A stretch of DNA of 42,478 bases from Fimenecus sp045631225 (GCA_045631225.1 JAZQUG010000037.1:1-42478), one strand, 5' to 3'; positions 1-9,093 are shown, numbered from the stretch's first letter. Notes: a model not told the origin generated them from the letters alone. Numbers and translations: made by a program.

Positions 1-23
1 GGTTTTTTTTTGGTTTATCGTAC

Positions 24-158
24 GAATTATAATTTAGCGGGTTTTTTTATTTGTAGGGGACGATGCCCACATCGTCCCGTTCCAAAGTGTGTTGTTGACC
101 GACTGCGGGACGATGTGGGCATCGTCCCCTACATATTCTGCACGACAACCTCCGATTT
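24..158. repeat. MITE-like intergenic element, nested inverted repeats
   Basis: The outer left end resembles AAATTATAATTTGTCGGG and the outer right end resembles the motif ACTCCGATTT, as in the other copies in this window. Inside lies a perfect 28-bp inverted repeat (52-79 against 106-133) that begins TGTAGGGGACGATG. Each arm is itself partly palindromic. No coding capacity. It lies directly upstream of the BspA-like gene. Confidence 0.7.
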
Positions 159-222
159 ATCGCTCTTGCAAAAATGGTTAAATTGTGCTACCATAATTTT
201 ACAAAATTTTGGAGCTGATATT

Positions 223-2853
223 ATGAAAAAATTAAGCAGAATCCTTGCAGTTATTTTATCTTTAATAATGATAATTTCTGCTATTCCAATTACAGCAAGT
301 GCAGGAACAGTTACAGGCACTTGTGGTGAAAATCTCACTTGGACATTTGATGATTCAACAGGTACTTTAACAATTTCAGGTACAGGTGCAATGGATGATT
401 ATGATTACAATAATCGTCCTTGGGAAAGCTATGAATATGATATTATTAAGGTTGTAATCAATAATGGAGTAACATCAATTGGTGATGATGCATTTAATTA
501 TTGCACCAGCCTTACAAGTATCACAATTCCAGACAGTGTAACAACAATTGGTGTGAGAGCATTTGATTATTGCACCAGCCTTGAAAATGTAACAATCGGT
601 GACAGTGTAACAGCAATTGGTGATGGTGCTTTTTCTAATTGCACAAGCCTTACAAGCATAACAATTCCTGACAGCGTAACAACAATTGGTTATGGTGCAT
701 TTTCTCATAGTGCATATGAGAATGATACTAATAATTGGGAAAACGATGTTCTTTATATTGGTGACCATTTGATTAGAGCAAGAAGTGATTTATCAGGTGA
801 ATATAAAATAAAAGAAGGTACTCTTACAATAGCAGCTGGTGCATTTTGGTATTGTACAAGTCTTACAAGTGTAGCAATCGGTGATGGTGTAACATCAATT
901 AGTGAGAATGCATTTAGAGATTGCCGCAACCTTACAAGTATAACAATTCCTGATAGTGTAACAATAATTGGTGATCAAGCATTTTATGGTTGCCAAAGCC
1001 TTGCAAGTATAACAATCCCTGATAGTGTAACATCAATTGGTCGTAGTGCATTTTCTCATAGTGTATATGAGAATGATACTAATAATTGGGAAAACAATAT
1101 TCTTTATATTGGTGACCATTTGATTAGAGCAAACAGTGATTTATCAGGTGAATATAAAATAAAAGAAGGTACTCTTACAATAGCGGGTGATGCATTTGCA
1201 TATTGCTACAGACTTATAAGTGTAACAATCCCTGATAGTGTAAGAACAGTTGGTGATTGTGCATTTATAGATTGCATAGACCTTACAAATGTTACAGTAG
1301 ATATTAATAATAAATATTATTTAAACGATGAATATGGTGTATTGTTTAATAAAGACAAAACAACACTTATTCAATATCCTATAGGTAATACAAGAACAAT
1401 CTATACAATTCCTGACAGTGTAACAACAATTGGTGATTATGCATTTTCTTCTTGTGACAGCCTTACAAGTGTAACAATCTCTGACAGTGTAACAACAATT
1501 GGTAATTATGCATTTTCTTCTTGTGATAGCCTTGAAAGTGTAACAATCCCTGACAGTGTAACGACAATTGGTAATAGTGCATTTAAATATTGCGACAGCC
1601 TTACAAGCATAACAATCCCTGACAGTGTAACGACAATTGGTAATAGTGCATTTAAATATTGCGACAGCCTTACAAGTATAACAATCCCTGATAGTGTAAC
1701 AACAATTGGTGAGGATGCATTTGAATTTTGCGAAAGCCTTACAAGTATTACAGTAAATAGTGATAATGAATATTATTCAAGTAATGAGGATGGTGTATTA
1801 TTCAATAAAGATAAAACAACACTTATCCAATATCCTATTGGTAATACAAGAAAAAAATATACAATCCCAGATAGTGTAACATCAATTAATGAGGGTGCAT
1901 TTATGGCTTGTAAACATCTTACAGATGTAACAATATCTGATGTAACAGCAATTAGTGATTATACATTTTATGGTTGTATAAACCTTATAAGTATAACTAT
2001 ACCTGATAGTGTAACATCGATTTCTGGTAAAGTATTTTATGATTGTACAAGCCTTACAAGTGTAACAATCCCAGATAGTGTAACAACAATTGATGATTAT
2101 GCATTTTATGATTGCCATAACCTTACTGATGTATATTATTCAGGTACAGAAGAAGAGTGGAAGAAAATTTCAATAAGCTCAGGAAATCAACCACTTCTCA
2201 ATGCTACAATTCATTTTCACACTCATGAATGTGATGAATGGACTGTTGTAACAGAGCCGACCTGTACTAAAACAGGGCTAAAAACAGGAATATGTGAATG
2301 TGGTGATGTTGTAACTGAAGAAATCCCTGCAACAGGTCATAAATACGAATCAGTAGTAACACCACCGACCTGCACAGAAAGAGGATATACAACATATACC
2401 TGTCATTGTGGTTATTCATATGTTAGTGATTATGTGGATGCTACGGGTCATAAGTATAATTCAGTTGTAACTCCACCAACCTGTACAGAGAAAGGTTTTA
2501 CAACATATACCTGTCATTGTGGCTATTCATATGTTAGTGATTATGTAGATGCTACGGGTCATAAGTATAATTCAGTTGTAACACAACCAACTTGTGAACA
2601 GAATGGCTACACAACCTGTACTTGTGAATGTGGTGACTCATATATTGCAAATATAATTCCTGCAACAGGTCACGCTGATAATGACGGTGACGGATATTGT
2701 GATGCTTGTCCTGAAGTTCTTGACCCGACTTTACAATGTGGTTGTAACTGTCATAAATCAGGTATTTCAAAATTCTTCTTTGATTTCATTCTTTTCTTCC
2801 AAAGAATTTTTGGTTCTAATAAGGAATGTGCTTGTGGTGTGGTTCACTATTAA
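223..2853 (+). CDS. Secreted BspA-type leucine-rich-repeat protein
   Basis: Encodes 876 aa. The ATG at 223 is chosen because GGAG lies 8 bases upstream and translation there begins with a signal peptide (MKKLSRILAVILSLIMIISA, probable cleavage after ASA near residue 28). Upstream in-frame codons would translate the repeat element. Residues from about 70 to 660 are BspA/LRR_5 repeats of about 23 residues with the pattern IPDSVTTIGxxAFxxCxSLTS. Two longer modules (AFSHSxYENDTNNWEN and GVLFNKDKTTLIQYPIGNTR) each occur twice. From about 669 to 835 are Cys-rich repeats (PTCxxxGxxTYxCxCGxSY, ATGHKY). The tail (about 842-876) has CGCNCHKSG, a Phe-rich stretch and CACGVVHY. BspA proteins of other bacteria bind host matrix or glycans. 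Binding partner here is unknown. Confidence 0.85.
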   Translation: MKKLSRILAVILSLIMIISAIPITASAGTVTGTCGENLTWTFDDSTGTLTISGTGAMDDYDYNNRPWESYEYDIIKVVINNGVTSIGDDAFNYCTSLTSITIPDSVTTIGVRAFDYCTSLENVTIGDSVTAIGDGAFSNCTSLTSITIPDSVTTIGYGAFSHSAYENDTNNWENDVLYIGDHLIRARSDLSGEYKIKEGTLTIAAGAFWYCTSLTSVAIGDGVTSISENAFRDCRNLTSITIPDSVTIIGDQAFYGCQSLASITIPDSVTSIGRSAFSHSVYENDTNNWENNILYIGDHLIRANSDLSGEYKIKEGTLTIAGDAFAYCYRLISVTIPDSVRTVGDCAFIDCIDLTNVTVDINNKYYLNDEYGVLFNKDKTTLIQYPIGNTRTIYTIPDSVTTIGDYAFSSCDSLTSVTISDSVTTIGNYAFSSCDSLESVTIPDSVTTIGNSAFKYCDSLTSITIPDSVTTIGNSAFKYCDSLTSITIPDSVTTIGEDAFEFCESLTSITVNSDNEYYSSNEDGVLFNKDKTTLIQYPIGNTRKKYTIPDSVTSINEGAFMACKHLTDVTISDVTAISDYTFYGCINLISITIPDSVTSISGKVFYDCTSLTSVTIPDSVTTIDDYAFYDCHNLTDVYYSGTEEEWKKISISSGNQPLLNATIHFHTHECDEWTVVTEPTCTKTGLKTGICECGDVVTEEIPATGHKYESVVTPPTCTERGYTTYTCHCGYSYVSDYVDATGHKYNSVVTPPTCTEKGFTTYTCHCGYSYVSDYVDATGHKYNSVVTQPTCEQNGYTTCTCECGDSYIANIIPATGHADNDGDGYCDACPEVLDPTLQCGCNCHKSGISKFFFDFILFFQRIFGSNKECACGVVHY

Positions 2854-2870
2854 TTGAATATAAAAAATTA

Positions 2871-2905
2871 CCCACCGAGGAAACGCTCTTCGGTGGGATT
2901 TTTTG
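2871..2905 (+). terminator. Intrinsic terminator of the LRR gene
   Basis: CCCACCGA (2871-2878) pairs with TCGGTGGG (2890-2897), followed by a run of six T. It lies 17 bases after the stop codon of the LRR gene. Confidence 0.85.
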
Positions 2906-2920
2906 TTTAATGAATTTGTA

Positions 2921-3071
2921 AAAATTCAATTCATGGAGCAAAGCGAGAATTCATGGCGTAAGCCAATTCATGCGTAGCAAATCATTCTATTGATGAATTG
3001 CAATAAATTGCATGAATTGATTTCATCATGAATTGTGATGCATCACATGAATAGCACCTGATGGTGCATTT
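2921..3071. repeat. Cluster of short AATTCATG palindromes
   Basis: Repeated AATTCATG/CATGAATT words are separated by short hairpins such as GCACCTGATGGTGC and the perfect palindrome GTGATGCATCAC. The cluster fills the space between the LRR terminator and the stop codon of the last phage-head gene, so it may mark the left edge of the inserted element or a repeat insertion site. No reading frame. Confidence 0.6.
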
Positions 3072-3503
3072 TTATGAACCTACTATGTCATGGAAAACGA
3101 AATATGATTTAAGTATAATCGCCTGACAGGATTTGTCATATTCTGTTTCGTAGCAGACTGATTTGATGATGTTATAGCCTGTTTCATATAAAAGAAATGT
3201 GGCGAGTCTGTCGAAAATCTTATGGGCAGCACTGCCACCCATTGAATATGGCATATAAATATCAACGCTGATATTTGTGTCAACCTCTCTGTCAGTTGTT
3301 GTAATGATTTTACCTGAATCAAGTGTTTTTGTAAGCTGTGGAGCGATTGTGCATCCCTTGGTTGAAAATGCTACGATTGGTTCACTTACGGGAACGGGCT
3401 TAATGTCGTTTTCATAAGCCGTTACGAATTTTAAATCTTCAAACCTGTCTTCGGCAGAAACTGTGAGCACAACGCCGTCAACTGTTGAACCGTTGTTTGT
3501 CAT
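3072..3503 (-). CDS. Putative phage tail-terminator/minor capsid-type protein
   Basis: Encodes 143 aa, last gene of the packaging module. Its ATG overlaps the stop of the preceding gene (ATGA) with GGAGGG in front. I do not recognise the sequence by motif. The assignment rests on size and position, since tail-terminator or head-tail completion proteins of this length follow the connector genes in siphophage and PBSX-type head operons. It is soluble and predicted mixed alpha/beta, with no signal peptide. The stop codon abuts a palindrome cluster and no tail gene follows, so the operon ends exactly where tail genes would normally begin. Confidence 0.55.
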   Translation of the reverse strand: MTNNGSTVDGVVLTVSAEDRFEDLKFVTAYENDIKPVPVSEPIVAFSTKGCTIAPQLTKTLDSGKIITTTDREVDTNISVDIYMPYSMGGSAAHKIFDRLATFLLYETGYNIIKSVCYETEYDKSCQAIILKSYFVFHDIVGS

Positions 3504-3841
3504 AAATCACCCTCCGTTGTTTTTCTGATAACTGCCCAGATGTAAACAATAGTATCCTTTACCATTATCTTTTCTGCACGGTCAATCATATATTTGTTGT
3601 TATCTCTGTCGTGGATTCGATATGTGCTGTCAAGCTTTGTAATGTCGTGAGATGCCGGACCGATATAGAGATAAACGTCATTTTTGTTAATGCCTATCGG
3701 TGTGTGTTCACCCTGAAGATAAAGCTTTGTTTTGTATCGCAAGGGCTGGATAAAAGCCTTGAAATGAGGGCTGTTCCAACCGTCAGTGCCTGAAAGATAA
3801 GCGGTACCACCGAATTTGTTCAGCATTTTTGTGACATTCAT
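3500..3841 (-). CDS. Putative phage head-closure/head-tail joining protein
   Basis: Encodes 113 aa (MNVTKMLNKFGGTAYLSG start). The start overlaps the previous stop by ATGA and has a GGTGGAG ribosome binding site, so translation is coupled. Beta-rich sequence with segments such as DVYLYIGPASHDI and TYRIHDRDNNKYMIDRAEKI, resembling small head-closure proteins that sit below the portal. Function is inferred from position (third after capsid counted through the connector) and size. Confidence 0.55.
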   Translation of the reverse strand: MNVTKMLNKFGGTAYLSGTDGWNSPHFKAFIQPLRYKTKLYLQGEHTPIGINKNDVYLYIGPASHDITKLDSTYRIHDRDNNKYMIDRAEKIMVKDTIVYIWAVIRKTTEGDL

Positions 3842-4206
3842 ATCTCCACCGCCTTAAATACAAAGTCCACGTCTGTAAGATAATCTGTAGCCTGAAGTAT
3901 GGCTTCATCCCTGAATTTTACTGCACTTTCAAAGGTTGAAGAAGCACTTCTGCTAATGGTGATGTCACCTGCTTTGAATGAGGAAAAATCCTCGGATGAA
4001 CTGCCCTGAATAAGGCTGTAATTATAAAGCGCAAGTCCTGCACAAGCTGATATTACTGCGGGTTCATCCTCGAATTTCTCGTCTTTAAGTCTTTTTGAAA
4101 GATTAGCACAGGCTGAAAGGCAAAATGGCATGGCCCTTTTAACCTCATCTTCTGTCAATACGCCTGTGTCCTCAAGAAACTTTGAAACTGACCAGACATT
4201 TATCAT
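3838..4206 (-). CDS. Putative phage head-tail connector (gp6-like adaptor)
   Basis: Encodes 122 aa, start preceded by AAGGTG. Mostly helical, with the pattern of gp6/gp15-type adaptor proteins: an N-terminal helix (VSKFLEDTGVLTEDEVKRAM) and a Cys/Ala-rich second helix. These adaptors form a ring on the portal and are encoded right after the major capsid gene, as here. Family membership is inferred, not proven by a motif. Confidence 0.6.
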   Translation of the reverse strand: MINVWSVSKFLEDTGVLTEDEVKRAMPFCLSACANLSKRLKDEKFEDEPAVISACAGLALYNYSLIQGSSSEDFSSFKAGDITISRSASSTFESAVKFRDEAILQATDYLTDVDFVFKAVEI

Positions 4207-4219
4207 TTTTTCACCTTAA

Positions 4220-5224
4220 TTAAACGTTCATTACTTTAGATGCATCAGCAAAGATTTTTGCGAAACCTGAAATCTGTGTGATTGCTGCTCGTTCAAGCTG
4301 ACGGTCAATAAGACGGTCAAAGTCTGTCATAACGCCACCGGCAGTAACCATTTCAAGAGCATAGTTTTTGTCGAGGGCTACGAGAGTAGAGTCAATGTCA
4401 GTTGACTTGATAAGCTTTGCACCAAGTGGTGTAATCATTGAGCCGTTTCCGTGGAAATTAAGACCCGCAGGAGCATCACGGAATTCAGGCATTGTGAGAA
4501 GCTTTGCTGTCACATCAGGAGATGCAATAAGTGTGTTCATTTCATATGGTGAAAAGCTGTTCCAGAGTGTGATTAAGTCTTCATATGAAATTGTGCCTGA
4601 TGTAGCAGGTGAGATAGCCTGAGCAGGATTGTTGTTGCCGTCACCATCAATAAGTACATTAACTGCATCCTTGAACTGTGAACGTGCAATATATGCACCA
4701 ATCTGTCGGAGTGTTACTGTGAAAAGGTCAAGACGCTGGAAACGGATTGCCTCGTAAGATGCTACAAGCATTCTGCCACGCTTTTTAAGTGTTACAAGAT
4801 TTTCCTGAGTATGAACTACTGTTTCAGGAATCTGAGCACCCTCATTAACTTCCTTAAGCTCTTTTTCATCAGCTGTCGGAATTGATGTGATTGTTCTGTA
4901 ATCAAGTCCGTTGATGTTTGTCTTTGTTGCGACGATTGAGTCAAGATTTTTGCCTTCTTCAATGCCCTGACGGACTGCTCGTGACACGTATTCAGGGAAA
5001 AGAACAGCAGAGTCAGTTGTTGCAAAGAATTTGTCAACTGTTGAGCTGCCTGCACCCTTAAGCTTGATGTCAAAACGCTTTAACTGTCTTTCAAATGCAT
5101 CAAGACCCTCAAGAGATGTACCCTTGTAGTTTTCGCTTGGGTCGATTCTTTCAAGTTCAGAAAGGAAACCGTTAGTTGTGTTGTAAAGTCCTTTGTCGAG
5201 TTTAATTGTTTCAAAAATTGCCAT
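4220..5224 (-). CDS. Phage major capsid protein, HK97-fold type
   Basis: Encodes 334 aa, with AAGGAGG before the ATG. The N-terminal part (about 1-60) is charged and probably a scaffold-like or N-arm segment. Residues from about 70 on have HK97-fold features: the AVLFPEYVSRAVRQGIEEG segment, an E-loop-like region with IPTADEKELKEVNEGAQIPE, and a long spine helix around LDLFTVTLRQIGAYIARSQF. It sits between the prohead protease and the connector genes, the standard place for the capsid gene. Full length with no visible frameshift. Confidence 0.85.
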   Translation of the reverse strand: MAIFETIKLDKGLYNTTNGFLSELERIDPSENYKGTSLEGLDAFERQLKRFDIKLKGAGSSTVDKFFATTDSAVLFPEYVSRAVRQGIEEGKNLDSIVATKTNINGLDYRTITSIPTADEKELKEVNEGAQIPETVVHTQENLVTLKKRGRMLVASYEAIRFQRLDLFTVTLRQIGAYIARSQFKDAVNVLIDGDGNNNPAQAISPATSGTISYEDLITLWNSFSPYEMNTLIASPDVTAKLLTMPEFRDAPAGLNFHGNGSMITPLGAKLIKSTDIDSTLVALDKNYALEMVTAGGVMTDFDRLIDRQLERAAITQISGFAKIFADASKVMNV

Positions 5225-5238
5225 TATATTTTTCCTCC

Positions 5239-6192
5239 TTAAAATTTGAACTCATTGTTTGAGTTGTTGTTTACTTTTTCTTCCACATAAAGCTGACTTA
5301 CAGGCGGAAGAATTGATTTTGCCTGTTTCTCAAGAGAAACACATAAGTTTTCAAGTGTGTCTGTTGAAAGGGTTTTGAGAATTTCGTCAACACATTCACT
5401 TGTTATTGACGGTACTGCAATTGAGAAATTTTTCTTTGCAGTTCCGATTAAGCTTTCACGGTATTTTTCACCGTCATGGCTTTTTTCCTTCAATGAATCC
5501 ATATACTGAGAAAGCTTTTTAAGGTCTTTTTCATTAAGAGTAAGACTTTTTTCTTCCCTGATGGACTTTAAAATATTTTCCATTGATTTCTCCTTTTTGA
5601 ATGATTTGGTGACACCGGCACTTCGTTGTGCAGGTACAGCCACAAATGACCACTCATAAGCATCTGTGATGTCAGTTATAGTCTTGTGACAGATTTCACC
5701 ATTGTATTTTCTGCCTGAAATGTGGTTGCATTGGGCTTCACCACAAACAGAGCAGATTCGTGAATCTGAGGCACAGCTTATGCTGACCTCTTTTTTTATG
5801 CCACTTTCAATATCCCTGATAAGGGACTCGTTCTTTTCACTTCTTATGGTGTAGCACCATGCCTTTAAGTACATATAAGTCATACCGTCAGCGGTTTTTC
5901 TGTCATTGTCAACAATAAGCTGAGTTTTATATGTACGACAACTCTGGTCTTCACTTTTCATACTGTGATTAAGAATTCCCGTTTTACCCACAAAAAGAGC
6001 TTCAAGTGTTTTAAGAGAATCTTCATTGAAGCGTTCAAAATCTCTGTCAATGTCGTTGTCACAAAGTCTGACACTGAAACAGAAAACCTCTTGCTTTTCA
6101 AGTGGTCGTAAGGAATATTCATTGATAAGCAGCATATCCTCGTCAGTTGGTACGCCGACTTGATTTTCAGCAGAATAATTCTTGTTAATCAT
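5239..6192 (-). CDS. Phage prohead protease (XkdF/S78-like) with scaffold-like C-terminus
   Basis: Encodes 317 aa from the ATG at 6192, which overlaps the portal stop (ATGATTAA) and follows AGGAGG. A longer reading frame upstream overlaps portal and lacks a ribosome binding site. Residues about 1-200 resemble phage prohead proteases: GILNHSM (candidate catalytic His) and the VSISCAS segment (candidate Ser). A Cys/His cluster ICSVCGEAQCNHISG follows, as seen in XkdF-like proteins and likely metal-binding. The last 110 residues are charged and helical, as in proteases fused to a capsid scaffold. It sits just before the capsid gene. Confidence 0.75.
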   Translation of the reverse strand: MINKNYSAENQVGVPTDEDMLLINEYSLRPLEKQEVFCFSVRLCDNDIDRDFERFNEDSLKTLEALFVGKTGILNHSMKSEDQSCRTYKTQLIVDNDRKTADGMTYMYLKAWCYTIRSEKNESLIRDIESGIKKEVSISCASDSRICSVCGEAQCNHISGRKYNGEICHKTITDITDAYEWSFVAVPAQRSAGVTKSFKKEKSMENILKSIREEKSLTLNEKDLKKLSQYMDSLKEKSHDGEKYRESLIGTAKKNFSIAVPSITSECVDEILKTLSTDTLENLCVSLEKQAKSILPPVSQLYVEEKVNNNSNNEFKF

Positions 6193-7321
6193 TTCGTTCA
6201 CCTCCTGAAAGTGATTTAGCCTGTGCTTTGTAAAGCTCTGCTTTTGCCTGTTCAACTGAGTCCTGAAGTGTAATATCGTCCCAGATAACCTCAACACCTG
6301 AACTGTTACCGCAAAGTCTTAAATAAAGGTTGCATATTTTCTCAATAACAGGTGTTAAAACACGTCTGTATGCACAAAGCTCTGTTGTAAGTGCATCTGA
6401 TTGTTGTGATGACATTCGCTCCGTTGTGCTCCAACTGATGCCAAGCATAAATGGTGGAATGGAAAGCTTTGCAACAATCTGTTCAAGAAGCTGTTTAACG
6501 GGAATTTCACTATCAAGAATCTGATTATCAGCACCGATAACCTTAATCTGCACATCACCGACAGCCACAAAATCCTTAACACTGCTTCCGTTCATAGCAT
6601 TTGCCCATTCGGTTGCAATCTGTGTTGCTCTTTCCTTTGCATAAGCCCGGTCAAGCATATCTGAACCGGGATTGTATGTAACTGCATATCGGATGTTTCC
6701 TGCCCTTTCCCAATTCTGCCCGATTGAGTTGTAAATCTTTAAAAGAATTGAAGAAATAAATGGCAGACCTTTTAAAATTGAAGAGCCCGTAATGCTTCCT
6801 GCTTCGGGATTAAGTGCAGAGAACACAACCAAATCCTGATATTTTACAGGAGTACCGGACATACTGTCAGGACGACAGACAAGAATTTCATTGAATTTTT
6901 CGGGATTTCGTTTAAGGCTGATGTTACAAATCGGAACATTGTAAAGAGAATGAATTTCATTTCCGTTTGTTATAATTTCACCGACAGAAGTACCGAATGT
7001 GAGAAGCTGTTCAAAGTAAATGTCGATAAACTGTTGAAGTCCTTGTCCTGTACCATTGACACTGATGCTTTTAATAAATTCATCAAGCTCTGCCTGATTT
7101 TTACCGTTAAGAGTCTTTACATTGAATCCGCCTGTGAGACGAATAAGCTTGTAAATAGCTGTGTCGATAATGGGTACAGCCTCACGAAGCGAACGGTAAA
7201 GCTCAGGATTTGCAACTTGTGACGGGTAAAAGTCATATAAATTATCAATAGAATTGGAAAAGGATGTCTGTGGGGATACTGTGCAAACCTTTCTCTTGCC
7301 GAATTTGTCGAATATTGACAA
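6185..7321 (-). CDS. Phage portal protein
   Basis: Encodes 378 aa from a TTG codon at 7321. An upstream in-frame ATG at 7339 overlaps the ribosome binding site (AAAGGAGG), which sits 7 bases from the TTG, so TTG is the likelier start. Portal-like features are REAVPIIDTAIYKLIRLTGGF near the N-terminus, a helical stem and crown region, and a C-terminal segment (LSIPPFMLGISWSTTERMSS) typical of portals of Firmicutes prophages. Located between large terminase and prohead protease. Length is on the short side for portals but the frame is intact. Confidence 0.8.
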   Translation of the reverse strand: MSIFDKFGKRKVCTVSPQTSFSNSIDNLYDFYPSQVANPELYRSLREAVPIIDTAIYKLIRLTGGFNVKTLNGKNQAELDEFIKSISVNGTGQGLQQFIDIYFEQLLTFGTSVGEIITNGNEIHSLYNVPICNISLKRNPEKFNEILVCRPDSMSGTPVKYQDLVVFSALNPEAGSITGSSILKGLPFISSILLKIYNSIGQNWERAGNIRYAVTYNPGSDMLDRAYAKERATQIATEWANAMNGSSVKDFVAVGDVQIKVIGADNQILDSEIPVKQLLEQIVAKLSIPPFMLGISWSTTERMSSQQSDALTTELCAYRRVLTPVIEKICNLYLRLCGNSSGVEVIWDDITLQDSVEQAKAELYKAQAKSLSGGERND

Positions 7322-7346
7322 CCTGAAACCTCCTTTCATTAAGGTC

Positions 7347-8609
7347 TTAATTTCTTTCTACGGACAATGCGAAAAATGAACTGTCCGTACTTTCAAGAGC
7401 CGTTGCCACAAAATAGCGAATATCGTCCATTGCGTGGTCATACTCTTTTTTCGGAGTGTCGTGGACACTGTTGCAGTCCCAACGATACATAGAAAACTCA
7501 CGGATTGTATCGGTACATGAACTGCCGATTAAGATTTTTCGATTTTTCAGTTTTTCCGAAACCTTACGGATACCGTCTGACACATGATTTTTTGCAGGAA
7601 TAACACGGAATTTTCCTTCACGACGGATACATTCCATAAATGATGCTGCAGACGGGTCAACTATCACTGCTTCAATTCTTTTGTCACCTGCAAGTGCAGT
7701 TAACTTGTCATAGTATTCCTTGTCAGTCATCTGAAAGCCTTTTGATTTTGAATCGTGATAGAATTCCTTTAATCTGTACCAGACTCCATTGTGAAGTCCC
7801 CAAAGACCGAATGAAGCAGGGTTTACAGTACCGTAGTCACAGGAAATGTAATACTGACTACATTTTTCAGGCAACTGACTTGTTGTATGGTCCTTTTCGT
7901 TGAAAAAGGGATACACAAGTCCCTGAACAGCAACCCATTTTCCGAGGACAAATCTCTCATAAAATGCACCTGAATAAAGGGATTCATAACGATTTCTTAT
8001 GGATTCGGTAAGTGACGGATTGTCACTCATCAGAAAATGAAGATACAGACAATTTTTTTCATCTGCCTTTTTAATCCATTCGTTATAAAACCAATGCAAG
8101 GGGTTTTCAGGGTTACAGTTAAACCAGAATTTTGAACCTGTAACAGAGCATCTTGCCAACGCTTGTTCCACAAATGAACGGGGCATAAGAGCACCCTCAT
8201 CGAGAAGTACACCTGAAAGAGTCATACCTTGAATCAGTGACGCTGATGATTCGTCACGACCACCAAAAAGGTAAAATCTGTTGCTCCTTTTTCCTTTGCT
8301 TATGAGAACAATGTTTGAGGACTTTGATTCCTTAACAGTAAATCCCATTTGTGTAAGTACAGGTAAAAGCGGTGTGATTACATTTCGTCGCAGAGATGTG
8401 ATTGTCTTGCCGCAGATTGCAAATGAGGAGTCGGAAAAACTGTAGAAGCTCCAAAGAATAAATGAAATTGACATACAAAGAGTTTTACCGCTTCTGACAG
8501 CACCGTCACAGATGATTGCATCGCAGTTTTTATGAGGACTTTGCTTGCACCACCAATTCAGCACCATCAGCTGCTTAGGAGAAAATTCGTGAAATTTAAT
8601 GCTAGCCAT
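7347..8609 (-). CDS. Phage terminase large subunit
   Basis: Encodes 420 aa from the ATG at 8609, with GGAG upstream and an 8-base overlap with the small-terminase stop. The longer open frame upstream lies inside the small-terminase gene. The ATPase domain has Walker A GAVRSGKT near residue 40 and Walker B LSGVLLDEGA. The C-terminal RNase H-like nuclease has YISCDYGTVNPASFG, VIVDPSAASF and HAMDDIRYF, giving the usual acidic residues. All key motifs are present, so the motor looks intact. It cuts and pumps phage DNA into the procapsid through the portal. Confidence 0.92.
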   Translation of the reverse strand: MASIKFHEFSPKQLMVLNWWCKQSPHKNCDAIICDGAVRSGKTLCMSISFILWSFYSFSDSSFAICGKTITSLRRNVITPLLPVLTQMGFTVKESKSSNIVLISKGKRSNRFYLFGGRDESSASLIQGMTLSGVLLDEGALMPRSFVEQALARCSVTGSKFWFNCNPENPLHWFYNEWIKKADEKNCLYLHFLMSDNPSLTESIRNRYESLYSGAFYERFVLGKWVAVQGLVYPFFNEKDHTTSQLPEKCSQYYISCDYGTVNPASFGLWGLHNGVWYRLKEFYHDSKSKGFQMTDKEYYDKLTALAGDKRIEAVIVDPSAASFMECIRREGKFRVIPAKNHVSDGIRKVSEKLKNRKILIGSSCTDTIREFSMYRWDCNSVHDTPKKEYDHAMDDIRYFVATALESTDSSFFALSVERN

Positions 8610-9093
8610 TATTTCCACTCTCCGTCTGTTTTGCAGCACTTCGTTCAATGGCTTCGTAAAATGACAATGCACCGTTATCACTGTCGTCACAGGATATGTC
8701 GGCAAGTCTTTCAAGAGCCTTGAGCCTGTCAAAAAATTTGATTTCCATACCTTTTCCGTTTGTGATTTTGATTTCTGACACATTAAAAAGGTCGAGAGAG
8801 TCAATGTCGGGGGAACAGTTCTCATTAACACAAAGGATAAGTCGGATTGCATCACTTACAGAGCCGAATGCAAGGCGTTCAAGTCCTGCTGAAACCAGAT
8901 TGCTTGTTGCAGGACATTCTTTTTCCAGCTGTGTGATTTTTTCTCTTATCTCCTTTCTTGACAGCATCGCCACTCCTCTGTATTCAGGAAGAAGTGTAAA
9001 ACCTGAACGAAGGGCTGCTTCTTTCGGATTTCGCAGTCGGACATAATGACGACAGAAATCCACCTCTTTTTTTGTCAGTTTCTTTTTACTCAT
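8602..9093 (-). CDS. Phage terminase small subunit
   Basis: Encodes 163 aa, first gene of the head module, with a strong AAAGGAGG. The N-terminal KLTKKEVDFCRHYVRLRNPKEAALRSGF is the helix-turn-helix DNA-recognition region of the terminase_2/PBSX small-subunit family. It recognises the packaging site and loads the large subunit, whose start overlaps its stop. The leader upstream is the left copy of the inverted control region. Confidence 0.85.
   Translation of the reverse strand: MSKKKLTKKEVDFCRHYVRLRNPKEAALRSGFTLLPEYRGVAMLSRKEIREKITQLEKECPATSNLVSAGLERLAFGSVSDAIRLILCVNENCSPDIDSLDLFNVSEIKITNGKGMEIKFFDRLKALERLADISCDDSDNGALSFYEAIERSAAKQTESGNNG

Noticed and set aside
475..2118. Minus-strand Cys-rich open frames opposite the LRR gene
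   Set aside because: They are antisense images of the LRR repeats and share their period. No start signals.
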